This document shows, piece after piece, positions 32,280 to 46,273 of a stretch of 64,000 bases of DNA (its first letter is position 1; each line of letters starts with the position of its first letter). The position numbers and the translations under genes are program-made. The DNA comes from Coleophoma eucalyptorum (Eukaryota > Ascomycota > Leotiomycetes > Helotiales > Dermateaceae): assembly GCA_026120035.1 (NCBI GenBank), contig JALRME010000026.1:310001-374000 (forward strand), given 5' to 3'. Below the pieces are notes generated by a model that had not been told where the DNA came from, made no database searches, and was given only the letters and a program-made list of their open reading frames with translations.

Positions 32280-33148
32280 ATATAGAATAGCATAGCATGG
32301 CGAAGGTCTTATGGCGGGCTGTCTTTGATATTATACCCCAGTTTTTTTGTATAGACTATGAATCAATGAATATATGGATGAATAGATGCGAGAGGTTGTC
32401 TGGCATGGTATGAAGTAAAAGATGAAGACGTATTGCTATTTTATGTCATATCTTTAGCGAGCCGTTTTCTCAACTACTTGTACCATGCGAGACATACATT
32501 CACACACACTATCAAGCTTGTACTATTTATTAATTTCTCGATAAGCTAGCTACATATTAACTAGCCAAATATACATATTCCTATACGTAAACATGAGAAG
32601 ACTAGAAGTATTAGCGGATCCTGCAAAGCTTGAATAACCTAGGAGTCTGAGGGTAGGGTATCCAATACTAGAGGGACCTCACTCACCCCCCCTCTCAACC
32701 GATCTTTGATTTTAGGCCGTGAAAAACACTTGCAAAGAAGAGAGAGGTAACGACAAAATCATCCGTCTAAAGAATGAAGAATAATACCCGAACAGATTTT
32801 GGGCAGTGCAATTTAACTCATGGGGGTATATTCGTTCGAGTCTTACTCCTACTCCAAAGCAGTGGCCTAGCGCAGTTTGGAGAATCTCCAATCTTGCTGG
32901 CTTGCAGTCTTCTGTCTTTTGAATCCAAGCTTCCTCCTCTGTCCTCCTCCAGTGTAGAGGTATGGTATGCATGTATGCAGGTCGTAATGGCATATGTATA
33001 CCGTCGTAAGATATGACATCACTCACCTTTCCTGTTCGTTCCAAAGATCTTCTTAAACCCCCAAGCTCAGCAAAAGAGGCCCCTATTATCTGATCTAAAA
33101 GAACAAAGGAAAGACAACGCTGTACAACCCCAGATCCTTAAACAAATC
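32280..33148. other. Intergenic between convergent genes
   Basis: 869 bp between the LCAT-type gene (+) and the potassium transporter gene (-). It is AT-rich near 32330-32600. Short open frames only. Confidence 0.5.
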
Positions 33149-35667
33149 CTAAATTTCCTTCACAAATCCAACCTCAACCAGATTTTCAATCGGGATGTTC
33201 ATATCTGCCATCTTCGTACGGGAGTTTTCTCTGATCCACAAAAACGCACTCAGTAGAATACGGCGCACAATGTTCGTCCCCGGACGGATCTTCATTTGCT
33301 CCTTGCCCATGACATAGACGAGCTGCCTTTCCATGGCCATAGCGATCGCGTCGAGTTCAGCCTGAACCTCGGGTGAATGATCAACAGACGAGACAGGGGA
33401 CGACGAAGACACAGGCGTCGAGTTGTCGCGGGTGATATACAGTATTAACTGCTCTACGACCAGGCGGCCCAGGTCTGGCGTTACGATTTGATCGCCATAG
33501 CCGTGGCGGATGGTCAGGCGGTAGCAATTCGGGATTGAGGTGCGTTGCACAACGTAGCGTTCCTGTTCTGGGACCGAGGGAACGCTGAGGGGGCGCATGT
33601 GAAAGAAGATGATCATCTCGGGACGAGCAGAGAACTTGCGGACAAACTGTGCGAACACCACGGGAACCATGTCACCGACTTTATCGAAGAAGATCCCGAT
33701 CCCGTGGATCTTGGACACTTGCCAGCCGCCGTACGCAGCGGTAAGCTTTATATTTCCATCTTCTGCGGGCGAGAGGAGATGCGAGGGCTGAAAGCGATCT
33801 TCTGCCTCGGATGCCCATTGCTGTTCCTTGCCAAAGCGCCATAGCACAAATATTGAGGAGAGGATTGCGGCGAGTACGAGGGTGAACCAGGCGCCAGTTG
33901 GGATCTTGGTTAGTGCTGAGGACAGGTAGACGCCATCGAGGGCAGCGAAGACGAGGAAGAAGAAGAGTACAACCAATACGTTAAAGCGCCAGACGAGAAT
34001 AGCAACCAGTGACACCATGCAAGTTGTGATGAATGTCACAGAGATGACGCAGACTCCATAAGCATTTCCGAGTCGTGTGGTCTATTCCGATTAACTTAGT
34101 TTGATTTCAATCAGAGAATCATTCTGCAAACTTACATCACTGTAGACAGCGGTGACAACGACACATCCGATCATCAGGAGCCAGTTTGCAAGTGGCATGT
34201 AAACCTGACCATGAAACTTCTTGCTTGTGTGGACGCTAGCTCAAGTCAGCATTTGAGATTCTCTTCAAAAATTGTAAGACTCACGTCTTGATATGTGGAA
34301 AGTAGCTCATGGTCATAATCTGTGATAAGAGCTGGAACGCTGCGGTGATCATAGCTTGACTGGCAACAATAGCAGCCAAAATAGCAAGAATCAAACTGAA
34401 ATAAAATGTGCCTGGGATGACGGTATTGAAGAAAGGGTTCGTGTAAGCATCAGTAGTGTCCTTAGAGATATATGCTGCTTGCCCAATATAGGCAAGCAAC
34501 AGGCAAGGATAGGTAAAGCACAACCAAGAGATCTGGATAGCTCTCTTGCTAAAAGCACCCAGATCGGCAAAGAGAGCTTCTACACCAGTGAAAGCAAGTA
34601 GTAGACCACCAAGCGAGCGCCAGCCCTCTTCTCTGTTGCGCATCAAGTAATGACCCGCGAACCAAGGACTAAATGCTTTTAGAACCGAGTGGTCGTGCTT
34701 GGCCAGGTTATAGATACCGCAGATGCCATTAAAGAGGAGCCAGATGATAACGACAGGGGCAAAGGAACTAGCGATCCTGCTTATACCAAGAGGCTGAATG
34801 GCGAAAAGGATGATCAGGATAGCACATGTTACCCCAACGATAGTTGACTTGGTGATATCTGGTGATGCGACTTGGATACCTTGGATAGCGCCTAGTGTTG
34901 ATTGAGCGGGTGTAAGTACACCATCGCTAAAAGACTGTCAGGTTGCACTACTTGAATAGATTTCACGCCTACTTACGACATGACCATGCTAACACCAAGA
35001 ATACCTAGTACTCTCAAGCCCAATCTTGCAAATGTGGATTTTTCAATAAAGTTGCGTACTCCCTTATTTGGTCTGCTTATTTCACCGGTTAGATATCGCT
35101 CCATCTTGACAGTCCCAGCAACGTTAGGATCACGTCTAACGATATTGGCATATCGAGCAAGCAGTGAGTAGAGCGCAAAAGTTCCACCTTCCCCGTCGTC
35201 ATCAGCAGACAAGACAATGAAAACATATTTGATGGTGACCATAAGAGTGAGTGTCCAAATAATGATTGAGAGCGCGCCAACAAGATCATCGTAACTGGGT
35301 TGGCTGGTGAAAGTCGAGGAATAAACGTAAAGCGGCGAAGTCCCAATGTCTCCGTAGATAACGCCAGTTGATTGGTATGCAAGCCACATCAATGTCCATC
35401 CCGTATGAACCTGTTTATGCGAAGTTAGCATTGGACGCAAGCTTTCTGCCATGTCGACAGGGGCTAATATACCTGCTTATTCTTGCGGTTCAGGTCGGCA
35501 TCAGCAATTTGCAATGCTTGCTCCTCAAGATCCGCATAGGTGACCTTCTCTGCGACCTTTGAGTTCCTCAAGGCGCTTGTGTAGGCGGCCTCGTCGCCAG
35601 GCCTGACGGGATTGATCTCGTCACCAAACTGTATGCGCTGAGCAGGTCCACCATCGATGTCGGCCAT
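33149..35667 (-). CDS. HAK1: High-affinity potassium transporter, KUP/HAK family
   Basis: The protein has 767 aa from five exons: 35473-35667, 34977-35410, 34285-34926, 34136-34235 and 33149-34081, all GT-AG with phase kept. After a short cytosolic start comes the KUP/HAK signature QSTGVIYGDIGTSPLYVYSS in TM1. Further family blocks are YVFIVLSADDDGEGGTFALY, SDGVLTPAQSTLGAIQGI, LLAFTGVEALFADLGAFSK and TVHTSKKFHGQVYMPLANW, with about 12 hydrophobic segments. The hydrophilic C-terminal domain (about residue 570 on) is the cytosolic regulatory part. HAK carriers bring in K+ at low external concentration by H+ symport and are usually induced by K+ starvation. The length and exon joins agree well with fungal HAK1 proteins. 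Confidence 0.93.
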
Positions 35668-37166
35668 CTTGCGCTATGGGAAGGAAAACCCTTGAAGAGA
35701 AGAGAGGCCGAGGGACACGAGATGAGAAGGGTAAGAAAGAGAAAGCAAGAATGAGGAATGCGACAGCTCTTATGAACAAACAAAAAACACTGGGTAAAAG
35801 GAACAATCACTTGGCCTTACCGCTGTATGCTGCGCATCCAACCTTACCTTGCGCCGCAAGCAATTCACGCACGTGGAAGTATAATATCCACTCCAGCTGT
35901 CAATATCACATAGTCGATAGCTTACCCTGTCTGCAGCGACGCCAGACCAGGGGAAGTGGGTGAAGGAGGGAAGTAAAGCGAGAAAGGATTCAAAATCAGA
36001 ATCACAAATGCAGCAAATTCAGCAGAGGCGAAAGTGGACAGTCCTTATCCTCGCAAGCGGATTCGAGGAGGCCGAAATGCCTCATATTGATGACGGTGAT
36101 GGGGGATGTTGCTGCGGTAAATATCTATGAGGGATTTTCCTACCGCTCGAGTTTCGTCACGTACGGCGCACAAAGGATGCAAGGCGCGAAAGGTGCTAAG
36201 ACCAGCCAGCGCGTGTAGCTCGTGTAGCCCTTGGCCATGCTCCGGGTTGTTTTGGGAACAACTTGCTGGTGCATTCGTGTCAACAAAGGAATCTCTTTGT
36301 TGTGTGCCTTGCAGGTGGTAGAGGGGTGGGTTTGCTGGCTGGCACTCACTGGTCGGCAGGGGAAACGCGGAGAGAGGCGTCGCTTGTCATCTCTCATCTC
36401 TCCTCTCCACGGGGCAAGCGCAAACCACAGCAGGGACTCGAGACTTCTGCTTCAGCATTGAGGTAGGTATATTGATGGCCAACCTTCATTCCACCACACC
36501 AGAAATAGTATCCAGTGCAGTATATTGCATTGCAGTACAGGTTGTATAGATCGTCTCGCTTGTTCCGCTTGATCTTGATTCTGAGAGGACTGGGGATGGA
36601 TGAAAGCCGAAGCGGCCAAAGTCCCAAGTGCCGGTGCTGAGGTAAGCAAGAAATTACCCCAAGACCTGCCTGGACATTACGAATTAAGGGACCTGATTCG
36701 CACATCCATCTCGTCCTCCCCCTCCCCATCCTATCTTCACTTGACTTAACGTATGAGTACTGATTCTCGAGATATGAGGTCTAGTAGAGTCTCAGCTAAG
36801 CCCTCGTCTGTCCTATTTCTCGTGAGCTGCTGAGTTCGCGGAAACTGTGGAATTCGTTGGCAGCAGGCTAGACCTCTCTACACTTTGGCCTCGAACGGCC
36901 AGGAAGACTTGAAGGAATTCATCGGGTACGTTAAATTCCGTGAAGATTGATCCATGTTCATATGTCCATCTAAAATTGAAGTATACAGATATAGTTGATA
37001 TATACACCCAACGCATATATGTAAACCCACCTAAAGCATCTACGCTGAGTTATTCGACAGATTCCTACCCAAACGACAAAGCCCCACCAAATTGACAGCA
37101 AAGTGTCCCAAACACCACGCTCCTTATTCATCATGGCTCGTTAGCTGGGTCTCTTGCCCAAAAGAT
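35668..37166. other. Intergenic upstream of HAK1
   Basis: 1.5 kb between the HAK1 start and the 3' end of the Zn2Cys6 gene. The first 150 bp are purine-rich on the plus strand. Open frames up to 111 codons show no domain. No element could be named. Confidence 0.5.
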
Positions 37167-40100
37167 CTAATTCCTGCCTCCGTTCCCGCCCATCCCGTTG
37201 TTGTTGATTGGCATGCCAGCCATGCCATAATTAGCATTCGTTCCTCCCATCGCATTGAAGACATCCACTTCTGGTGCAGTCTCTGCCACTGGTGGATCAA
37301 TATTGAAGGGCATGAACCAGGCACTACTGGGCTCGTTCACGAACCCATGCATGCCCCCCATTTGCAAATCCCATGCCGCCGTACTGTCCAGCATATTTTG
37401 TGAGCTGAGTGACGAAGGATCCATGCCCGCATAAGCACCGAAGACAAGTTGGCGATCGAGCTGTGGCAGTATACCTTGTTGATGCGGAGGGAGTAACAGG
37501 TCGTGGTTGTTGTAATAAGGTGCCTGTTGATTGTGACTATACATATTTACAGACGTCGTTGGACTTATTTGGTTGTATGCTGGTTGAATCTGCTGCCCAT
37601 TATTCTGCATCTGGAGCTGCGGTGTCATGTCTGGCATGTTCGACTGAACCGGCTCAACGTGGTTCTGTGCTGTTGGAACAATATTCTTCGCTTTTCTTTT
37701 GTTCGGCTTGCTTAATTTGGGATCGCTGGTCTGCATTTCACCAAGAGATTGGAAGAAATCCTCTACCGTGTGGTAGTCTATTTTCTGCCCCAGTACCGCG
37801 TCGTCACCCTTCTCCTTCTTGACTTCTGCGACAGGATCCTCAAAGTCGCTTTGTGACACACCATGAGGATACCGGTCGAACCAGTCTCCATATTGGAAAA
37901 TGGTCGAAGAAGGCTGACTTGACCCCAATGCAGATGGGCCTCGGCGTGCAGCATCAGCACAAAGTCGATATTGCTCCTTCAAGTTTTCTGACATCCAGTG
38001 GAACATTCCCCAGTATTTCTTCATCCTGGATAGGTATTTTACATTCGTTGCCAGGTTCCTCTTGGAAGCAGCTTCCATAGCAGTGTTTTTCGAAAAGACT
38101 CCAAATATGTGAACGGTACTTGACAAAAAGGCACAGTATCCAGTGAAAGGTGCTGTCACGAAATAGGGTTCACCATCCTTTAGCAGGTCCGATATTCTAT
38201 TCGCAGCTTCAAACGCTTTTGCGCCAGCTTTCGTGACGAACTCTTTGGGAACATCTTTCGGTGGTCGCCCTCCGGGATGCCTTGGCACTGCAAATCGATT
38301 CATAAAGAGTATATTCTGCTGGATAGAGATGTGCAAGAACAGATACTGATTAGCAAGTCCCTCTGTTTCGTGGGTGTGAAGATTGTCTTCGCTGTATTTC
38401 AAATCCTCAGGCAATTCTGCATCAAATACTTCTGACTGCTTGATGAGTTCCGCATATCTCGATTCTGGGTGCCACATTGGGTGCGGATCTTCTTCATTGC
38501 CACCAAGATTAAGATAGTTAATGATCCGGCCCCACAATGCAATTGCTTTAACCATATATGCTGCAACACCCATATTGTCTCTAGCATTCGAAAGTTGGCC
38601 GGTGCCTGGTGATGCCGGCTGCAGGACTTCACCTTTGAGATTCTCGGTTGGGCCTGGCATATCAAGATGAAAGTATTTCTCCTTGATGGGTAGTTGTATT
38701 TTGATGCTTTCTTCCTTGATGAATGTCGGTCTATCCGTTCCAGACGAGTTGAACCTGTCCATGAGAAAGCAAGCCCACATCGTCCTTCGACGGATTTCAC
38801 GATCGATAAAGCTTAATTCTGCAGTTCCGTTACGCTTGAGTGGATCGTAGTCGAGATCTCTATGCAGTTGTAGAGCATATGCCATCCGAATCGCTTGCCC
38901 ACCAAGAGCCCAACTTCTGCCTCCTTGGCAGGTACCAAACTCGTGTAGGCCTAGTATCAGTAAACAAGTCAAAATGGTAATGTTTGGCCATTCATAGCGT
39001 CGCATAACAATGTCTCGAGCTTCGGATGCCCATTCTTCACCTCGTAAGAATGCTGGTGCAGAATTGAGTTTTGGGTGCGAAGAGAAGCGCGCAGATACTG
39101 CGCAGACTGCGAGAATCAGTACCGGGGGTAGTGTTCCACCTCTATATATGTGTTAGTATGGGTCATCAGGTATACAGACTAGAACTAACCTGAGCTTCCG
39201 CATAAAACTCGGCTTATGCAGGACATGATACGTCTGGCCGTAGACGTTCTCGAAAAAGATTTCAGACAGGTGCTCTTGGATGTCTTTTGCAGGCAACTTG
39301 TCAGCGCCTTCTAATAATAATTTGCTCTCTTCGGCCTCTTGAATCTGAAGCGAGCTTGGTTTCTCCGAAGAATCAAGCTTCGTAGTCGAGGCAGATTTCG
39401 ACCAATTTTCCAAGTCAGGTCCAAATGCTTCTTCAGCGGCTCGTTTCTTAGCTTTAGATTCCTTGCTCAGAGGTGCGCTGCCAGGAATTGACGGCTTTAC
39501 CGTAGCCCGAGTGATGTTAACAGCTGCAGGATCTTGTTCCTCTTTTGGCACAATCTTAATGATTCGCTCCTCCATCCGCTTTAATCTCTTGTCCAACATA
39601 GCCATGTAGTCTGTCCGTGGTGCCGCCTTTCTCGTCGTGACCTTGTATACACAGGGTATCCGTGACCTGAGACAGTGTTTACAAGCGGGTTTTTCCCCGG
39701 AACATCGAATCTTCTTCCTCCTGCATGCTATACAAGCTAGAGGAAGTCTTTTCCGTTCCTTTCCAGCCTTTGTCTTTAATTCACTCCAAGCCGGGGCTGG
39801 ATCATTCTTTTCTTCCCTTGTTCGACTACCAAGGTCAGAACCATCAATTGCACCACCAGAACCGAGGCCGAATTCATCGCTGAACCCTCCATCTCCTGTA
39901 CCAGCTCGTATGCTCGAAGGGCTCGCTTCCTCTGACCCACCGCTTATACTCGCATTTCTAGCCTGCCCTGGAATACTATTGCTGAAGCTGCCGCGATGTA
40001 TCGAATGAGCCGAGGCTACGGATCTGCGGTGGTCCGGACGATTCATAAGATTGTAGGGATCGGGTTGGTTCTCCACCTTCTGGTCGGCCTGTTCACTTTC

Positions 40101-40340
40101 CATGGCATTATAGGTAAAGGAGAAGTCCCCAAACTGGGGTTTGTCGGTGACGTCGACTTGTGGAGGCGTGCGACTAGAGAGAGGAGCGCTATGAGAATTC
40201 TGATGGTTCATCATAATCTGATCCAGATCGAAAGGGTCATGTTGCATTGGCGTGAGGCTCCCAGCTTCCACCTGAGTAGTCTCGTAGTCTGAAGTGCTGC
40301 GCATTTGGAAATCATTGGCTGCCTGGGTGACTGGCATCAT
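37167..40340 (-). CDS. Zn2Cys6 fungal transcription factor
   Basis: The protein has 1041 aa from exons 39190-40340 and 37167-39141 (48-bp intron). The ATG at 40340 starts MMPVTQAANDF; the frame upstream offers only a non-ATG start. The binuclear zinc cluster CIACRRKKIRC-SGEKPAC-KHC-LRSRIPC has its six Cys at residues 203, 206, 213, 220, 223 and 230. It is followed by a basic linker and a short coiled coil (YMAMLDKRLKRMEERI). The fungal-specific middle homology region follows from about residue 355 and includes FFENVYGQTYHVLHKPSF, WALGGQAIRMAYALQLHRDL and RRRTMWACFLMDRFNSS. The tail from about residue 800 is Gln/Asn/Pro/Met-rich and probably activates transcription. The regulated pathway cannot be told; no biosynthetic cluster surrounds it. 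Confidence 0.9.
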
Positions 40341-43300
40341 GATGGCTGGTGTGCTCTCGGAAGCAGATCCAGTCTTCCGGTGCCTCCTCCGTACTGTCGA
40401 AGATGCTGCGATGAAGCTCGAGATGCGATATTGAAGTATTGCGTGCAAAGCATCGTCGACGACTCAGACACAGGTTATCTAAGGACCCATGGACACAGAG
40501 AAGATCGGACTTATGTCGCTATTCTCACTTCCCTCGCTGGCGTTGTCGCGACTTGCGGTGCAGTCCAGCTCGGGTAAGTATTGTGGGGGGTTCGGTTCGT
40601 GGAGAGGCCGCGGCTCGAAATGTTCAGACGATCATGAAGGAGAGGACTTTGAAGATACGCGACAAGACTAGAAGAGGAAGATATATTGTATATATGAGTA
40701 AGAGAAACCGAACATGAAAGGAAAGGGTTGATGACGATCACTAGAGGCTATTGAAAGGACGAAAAAATGACTAGGAAGGTAAGAGGCTAGTTCCTTTCCT
40801 CTTTGCGGAGACGTTTGTCTGGGGGGTCAAGTGGATACGATTGCTCAAGGCCAAAAGGAACGCACCGATTTGACCATTTCCACCCTCTGGGGCCTTATAC
40901 AATATTTTGTTATGTTATGGGACCGTAAGGGTCAGTCAGGTGTGTATGATATGGTATTGGCCAAAGCAAAGATCGCACGCCTCGGCCCCCGGCCCCCGGC
41001 CACCTCTACCCTACCAACCCTTAGACGCCCTGAATAATATATATGTTGCCGGCTCGAGGCCTCTCTACTCCCCAGACGAAGCGCAATGCAGTGCCCAACC
41101 GGTATAAAATTCTAAATTACGCAAAGACAGGATTCTGGGCTCTGGCAAAGGTCTGATCACCGGCCAGGGCTTTAGACAGCTGGTCATGAGCGTACGAGTC
41201 ACTGGAAGACGAGCAGAAAGGAAACCTGGTAGAGCGCTCAAGTGTGTGTCTGCATGGAGAGGTATGGATGGTATGGTCATCACAAACCTCTAACTGTCAC
41301 GGTCCAAGCTACAGCAAGAAGCCAGGCAAGCCAGCCGTCTCCGCTCTTTGGTGCTTAATGCTTGCTGAAGACCTTAGTGTAGAAATAAGGTGGGCTGGTC
41401 AGGGAGGGAGGAAAAGGCAGAAGAGAAATTGGGCTCCCAGCTAAACCTTGGGGCTCCTCGTGCAAACTTTGTTGTGCATAATGCCGAGAAGGGACCTGAT
41501 AATTGCGGTTCTGCTCTTTGCTGAGGTCCAGAAGCACGGGCGCGTGAGCATCTGAATAGGAGAAGGCAATTACTAGAGACGCATGTCTCGAAAAACATCA
41601 GAGGTGTCTTCATATCTTGCCTTCCATTGTCTCCTTCCCAACTTGGAGACGGGATATCCTAAATGCACAATCGTTTTTTATGTCACAAGATGGCAAAGGT
41701 GGGCGAGCGTTGGAGTAGAAAGCAAGCGACAAGATTTCCGAGCAAAGGGAAATCCTCGGTCGGACGAGTGTTACCTGATTGAGAGCAAGCGCGGGGTCAA
41801 CAGGGAATTGCACGAGATGTCGTTGGATAAGAGCGCGGCCATATTTCTGATTTGATCTAAAACCCTCATGCAAGAGCAATCTATGTCGGAAGATTATGAG
41901 CATCCTTTCCATGGGTCCATCGCCTCCGACGAGACCGTTGGTTCTCTGCACTGCACTTCTCCTACTCTCTATCATACCTCTCCCACTGCACACAAGTCCA
42001 ACGCCTCATTCTGGGGAACGGCCATACTGTGCACTTCTGACGGGAGGATGCCAGGATACTGAGCTGCCCGCAGGCTTTAGTGCTATACGCTACAGTATCA
42101 CGAAAGCCAACAGCTAATGTTGACCCCCCCCAAACAAAATAGTATCTCATCTCGCAAGAAGACAGCACCTGATGGGTCTGGTCCACAAACGATTTAAATC
42201 TAATGGGCCGGGGGAGCAGGAACGGTAGACTTGGACGATTGATCTCCATTTCTCGGATCAAGCACTGATGTTGAGGCTACAAAACCTGGTATCAAATTCG
42301 GCCGAATCATTCTCTTGCCATCAGTCGATTATATCTATTGGCAATTCTATCCACTATCTCCATCCTAGCAAGAGCAGCACGGGCACAAATTATGGAGGTT
42401 TCTATAGCACAAGGGATTGTTTGGTAACCATGAACCTTGAATGGTCTGGATCATCAACCCAGGACGAGGTGAGTAACGACAACGGGACGGCGAGAAAGTG
42501 AAGCACGGGCAAAGCCTCTCCACATCAAGTACCACACTAGCTGCGAGTAAGGGAGAGTCTTTCAGTGTGAGTTCCGTGTGCCGAGACTCAAGCTACGGCA
42601 GAAGGTGGCTTCAAGTAAAGCCTGTCTGATTCTGGTAATTGATCGGTGTCGAGAGTCTTTGTCTTTTTAACTTTATCTGCCCTTCGATCATAGCGTTGAA
42701 CCTTAAGCAGGAGGAGAGCGTGGTTTGCATCCATCTTAAGTTGGCTGGATTACCCAAAAGGGACAAAGACGTAGCTCGAAGCTTATCTACGAGAAGCGCT
42801 GGAAATATCCCTCACTCCATCTCCTTCCCGGAGCCAACGGCGGACGTTACACTCAAGCCACAATTCGGGAAACTAGTCAAGGACATTTAGCACAAGGCCT
42901 CAGTAGCAGCCCACCAAAAAAAGGAAAGTACCTTCTAGCTTCTGGATTTCAGCCAAGCTAGGAGATGATGCAATTGAAACGACTCAAGAAACAGCATAGT
43001 GGAGCATGCTCGATGTTCTCTTGATTTCCACCCAGCTGTACACTAGTCGTATTTGCGAACATGTCATTTCTCAATCTTGCTCAATCTTATCAGAAAGCCC
43101 TGGGAGCTCGGAGGCGTGCAAGCGAGCTACAGTAAGGAGGAAGGTTCGAAGCACAAACGGGTCCACATTGCGGAGACGAGCTAAACGACAACGGTTTATT
43201 CGAAGGGCTCGAGTGATGTGACTGGTGTAGTAGGTGGTAATTACTCCTCCACCAACAAATTTGCGCCCTAAGCGACTCCGTTTGCACCAGGGCTCTTGTA

Positions 43301-44252
43301 CAACGTATCTGAGTACCGGAAGCAAAGACCCTTCCCATCCAGGGACTCCTAGCCAGCCTTACCAGAACTTTAAAAGGAAGTGTGCATTGTGTGCGTTAGT
43401 AAATTAGATACCTCGCAGCTTGTGCCGGACGGAACACTTCCCAATGGCTCAACAAGGACAGGCGGAGATGTACGTTCGTCACAGTATTGGAAACATTGTG
43501 ACAACAATATATTAAAGAACCCGAAGGTGAGACAGGTAAACCATGGCCTAAGCAGACCATACGAACAACAGGACCCCACCTATGATGTGGTCCATAGTTT
43601 ATTGTATGTACAGTATCATGACATTCCCAAAAGAGGCTCATCTTACGGGCAAGCGACATACATGCTGCTGCTCATCTTAGCAGCCCGCCCCAGTGAGGGT
43701 CAAGCAATGCAGGTAGGTCATGTTAGCCGAGGGCCTTGCATAGATCATTGCGTACCCTATGCACTCTCGGTACTGTGCCATATGGCACACCCTGTCTCGA
43801 TGAACTGACGATGACTCCAGCGTGCCTTGCTAAGTCGTTGTGGAGTAGGTTCTAAAGACCCTGACTCGTGCTCTTTCGTTTTCCTTCTCTGGGCATTTTC
43901 ACAGGCCCGAGCACGAGGCTGAGGCTGAGGCCAAGGCTGAGAGGAGGAGCACGACGATGCGAGTAAACAAATGATGTGTGCACACTTACTGCATCTGTGT
44001 AAGGACGTGTCGATCTCTTGGTCGAGAACTAGTACCAAGAGCTAAAGTATTGGTAGCGTGGGCATGTTGGCAGCTGGATGACGAAGAATATCCTCTTCTG
44101 AAGCAAGTCAGCAGATTTTAGCAAGAGAGTTGCGGACCTTTACTTGTGGAGATCGGATTGTCGAAAGGGGTTATCATGAGGTAATTTTGGGGCATTCTTT
44201 GGTCTCAATGACTTGTGGATTTTCTACACTATGATCACGACAAACTCCTACT
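40341..44252. other. Long gene-free stretch (3.9 kb)
   Basis: This holds the upstream region of the Zn2Cys6 gene and the 3' flank of KRI1. I checked both strands and found no recognisable protein, tRNA or transposon. The longest frames (43380-43808 +, 142 codons; 41610-41993 -, 127 codons) have no signal peptide, domain or splice partner I can see. A direct repeat of AGGCTG lies near 43915-43940. A long noncoding RNA or an unrecognised lineage-specific gene is possible. Confidence 0.45.
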
Positions 44253-46273
44253 TCAAGCCGCAGCTGAACCCTTGTTCTTCCGAGACCTCTTCTTCTTTTT
44301 CTTGCCCTCGATAATATCAACGCCATCTTCATTGGCTTCCGTACTGTCAGCAGCATTCGTACCAATGATGATCTCTGGACCATCTTCGTTCCCGAAGGTC
44401 TCCTTCCGCCATTCTCTGAGGCGAGCCTTCTTGCCTAAATACTTCTTGTCCTTTCGCTTCTTTTCCACATCGCGGAACGTTGCCATCTTCTTTAGACCAG
44501 CAAATTGGTTCAAAGACGTATCTGGCGCCATTAGAATATCCCGAGCAGTGAGTCCAAACGATGTTGGTGATGTTTCGCGGTACCGGAATCGAGTTGGTTG
44601 TTTTGTCGACTTTCCTGATAGGATAGTATCATCGAAATCGAGCTTGTTGTCCACCAATTCTTCAATCTTCTTTCGCTCAATTCTCGCCGCTTTCTTCTTT
44701 GCAGCTTTCTCTTGTTGGCGGTCTTTCTTGGATTTAGACTTCGTGGTAGATTCTCCTTCCTCATCTTCGTCTTCGTCTGCCCCATCATCCTCCGAATCTG
44801 ATAGTGTGAAAGCTGGTTTCTCAACAGCTTCTTCTTCTTCATTGAACTCGGGTATCAAATCCTTGATATCAATATCATCATCCCATTTAGGTTTCTTCAC
44901 CTTCTTCTTCTTCTTGGCGTCCTCGGTTGCATCATCACTCTCCGAGGCAACGTCTGCCTCTGCATAGTATTCTTCTCCGAAACGTTTGCTCATCTCCTCC
45001 TCCCATTTGCTGTCATCCCATCCATCATCCAAGAATTTAGTCCAGTCCTCGTCCTTTAAGGTCTTTCCACGAAGTCCCGCAGCCTGCTTAACCTTCTGCA
45101 GCTTCTCCTCCATCTCTTCGATCTTCAAGCGCCTGAGTTGCGCTCTTTCCTCCTCTCTTTCCCGCTTCTCTGCTTCCTTCTTCTCCCGTTGAGCATCTCT
45201 CTGCTTCTTTCTGTTATTCGGCTCCTCTCGACGTACTGACTTAGCAGCAACGACATCTCTTGCGTAAGACTTGAGCAACTCGTTGCTTTTTGTTGGGTCC
45301 TCGAACCGTAGATTGTAAGCTGTCTCAAACGTCTCCGCTCTCGTGTCTTCCTCCTCGTCATCAGATTCGAGAGGCTGGAAGCGTACGCCGTCGCTAGGTA
45401 CCCAAGCTCGTGCAGCCATGAAATTTGACAGAAACGTCTCAGGATCTTTGTCTGCAACAGCAACATCGACCTCCACTCTAGCTGCTCGTGATGGGTGAAT
45501 GGTTGACTTGGGGGCTTCTGGCTTAGACTTTCGCACGAGGAATCCGTCATCCTCATCTTCTTCGGGATCGTCCTCGCCATCCGCTGCTGCATGCATTTCT
45601 TTGACGATGGTCTTTTTCAGATCTTCTTGTTCTTGAGCAAAGGTGCGAGGGGCTTCTACCTCCTCCTCGGCGCCAGTATAACCTTTCAGAAGATTCTCTC
45701 GGTGGTAATCTTGCAGATACATAGGCTTTTCCTTTTTAACATCCGCAGTATCCACGTCCTTGTCAGCATCCTCTTCGATTGGCTTGTAAAAAGTGACCTT
45801 TTCGTCATAAACTCGAGGGTCCTTCGATCTAATAGCTTGTAGGGTCGCAGAAATCTCCGCGTCAAGGTCCTCGGTAGCCAAAAAACCATCGTCATCTTCG
45901 TCTTCAGAAGAAGAATCGGAATCCTCGTCGTACTTGTCCCCGTATTGTCCCTTCACAGGTTGTACTGGCTTTTCATATTTCTCTTCCACTTTAGGCAGTT
46001 AGTCAAGTGCAAACACCGGAAGGATGATAACATACATCGCTGACGCTCTTCTCGCTTCTTATTATGCTCAAAACGTTTGGCATACTCCTCATTGATTTTG
46101 AAGCCTCCCTCCAATTTCACGCCCCCCGCAGATTCGTCCTCACTGGAATCGCTATCATCTAGTAGGTTGGCGGGCTGGATAGGCTTCGAGACTTTTGCGA
46201 TTGACTCGTCATCGTGCTTTGCCTTTTTGCTTCCATTGCTCAAGCTCGAGGATTCAGCCTTTCTCTTCGCCAT
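44253..46273 (-). CDS. KRI1: Kri1-like ribosome biogenesis protein
   Basis: The protein has 657 aa from exons 46036-46273 and 44253-45988 (47-bp intron). The sequence is highly charged with long acidic tracts and a Lys-rich N-terminus (MAKRKAESSSLSNGSKKAKH). Kri1 family blocks are GGFKINEEYAKRFEHNKKRE, KPMYLQDYHRENLLKGY and LRFEDPTKSNELLKSYARD. The C-terminal Kri1 domain includes RYRETSPTSFGLTARDILMA and KRKDKKYLGKKARLREWRKE, followed by a basic end. Kri1 is a nucleolar protein that binds Krr1 and is needed for 40S subunit assembly and early pre-rRNA cleavage in yeast. It is divergent from RAB5 over 338 bp. Confidence 0.92.

Noticed and set aside
43380..43808. 142-codon plus-strand frame in the long gene-free stretch
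   Set aside because: No recognisable motif and comparable random frames on the opposite strand; left uncalled.
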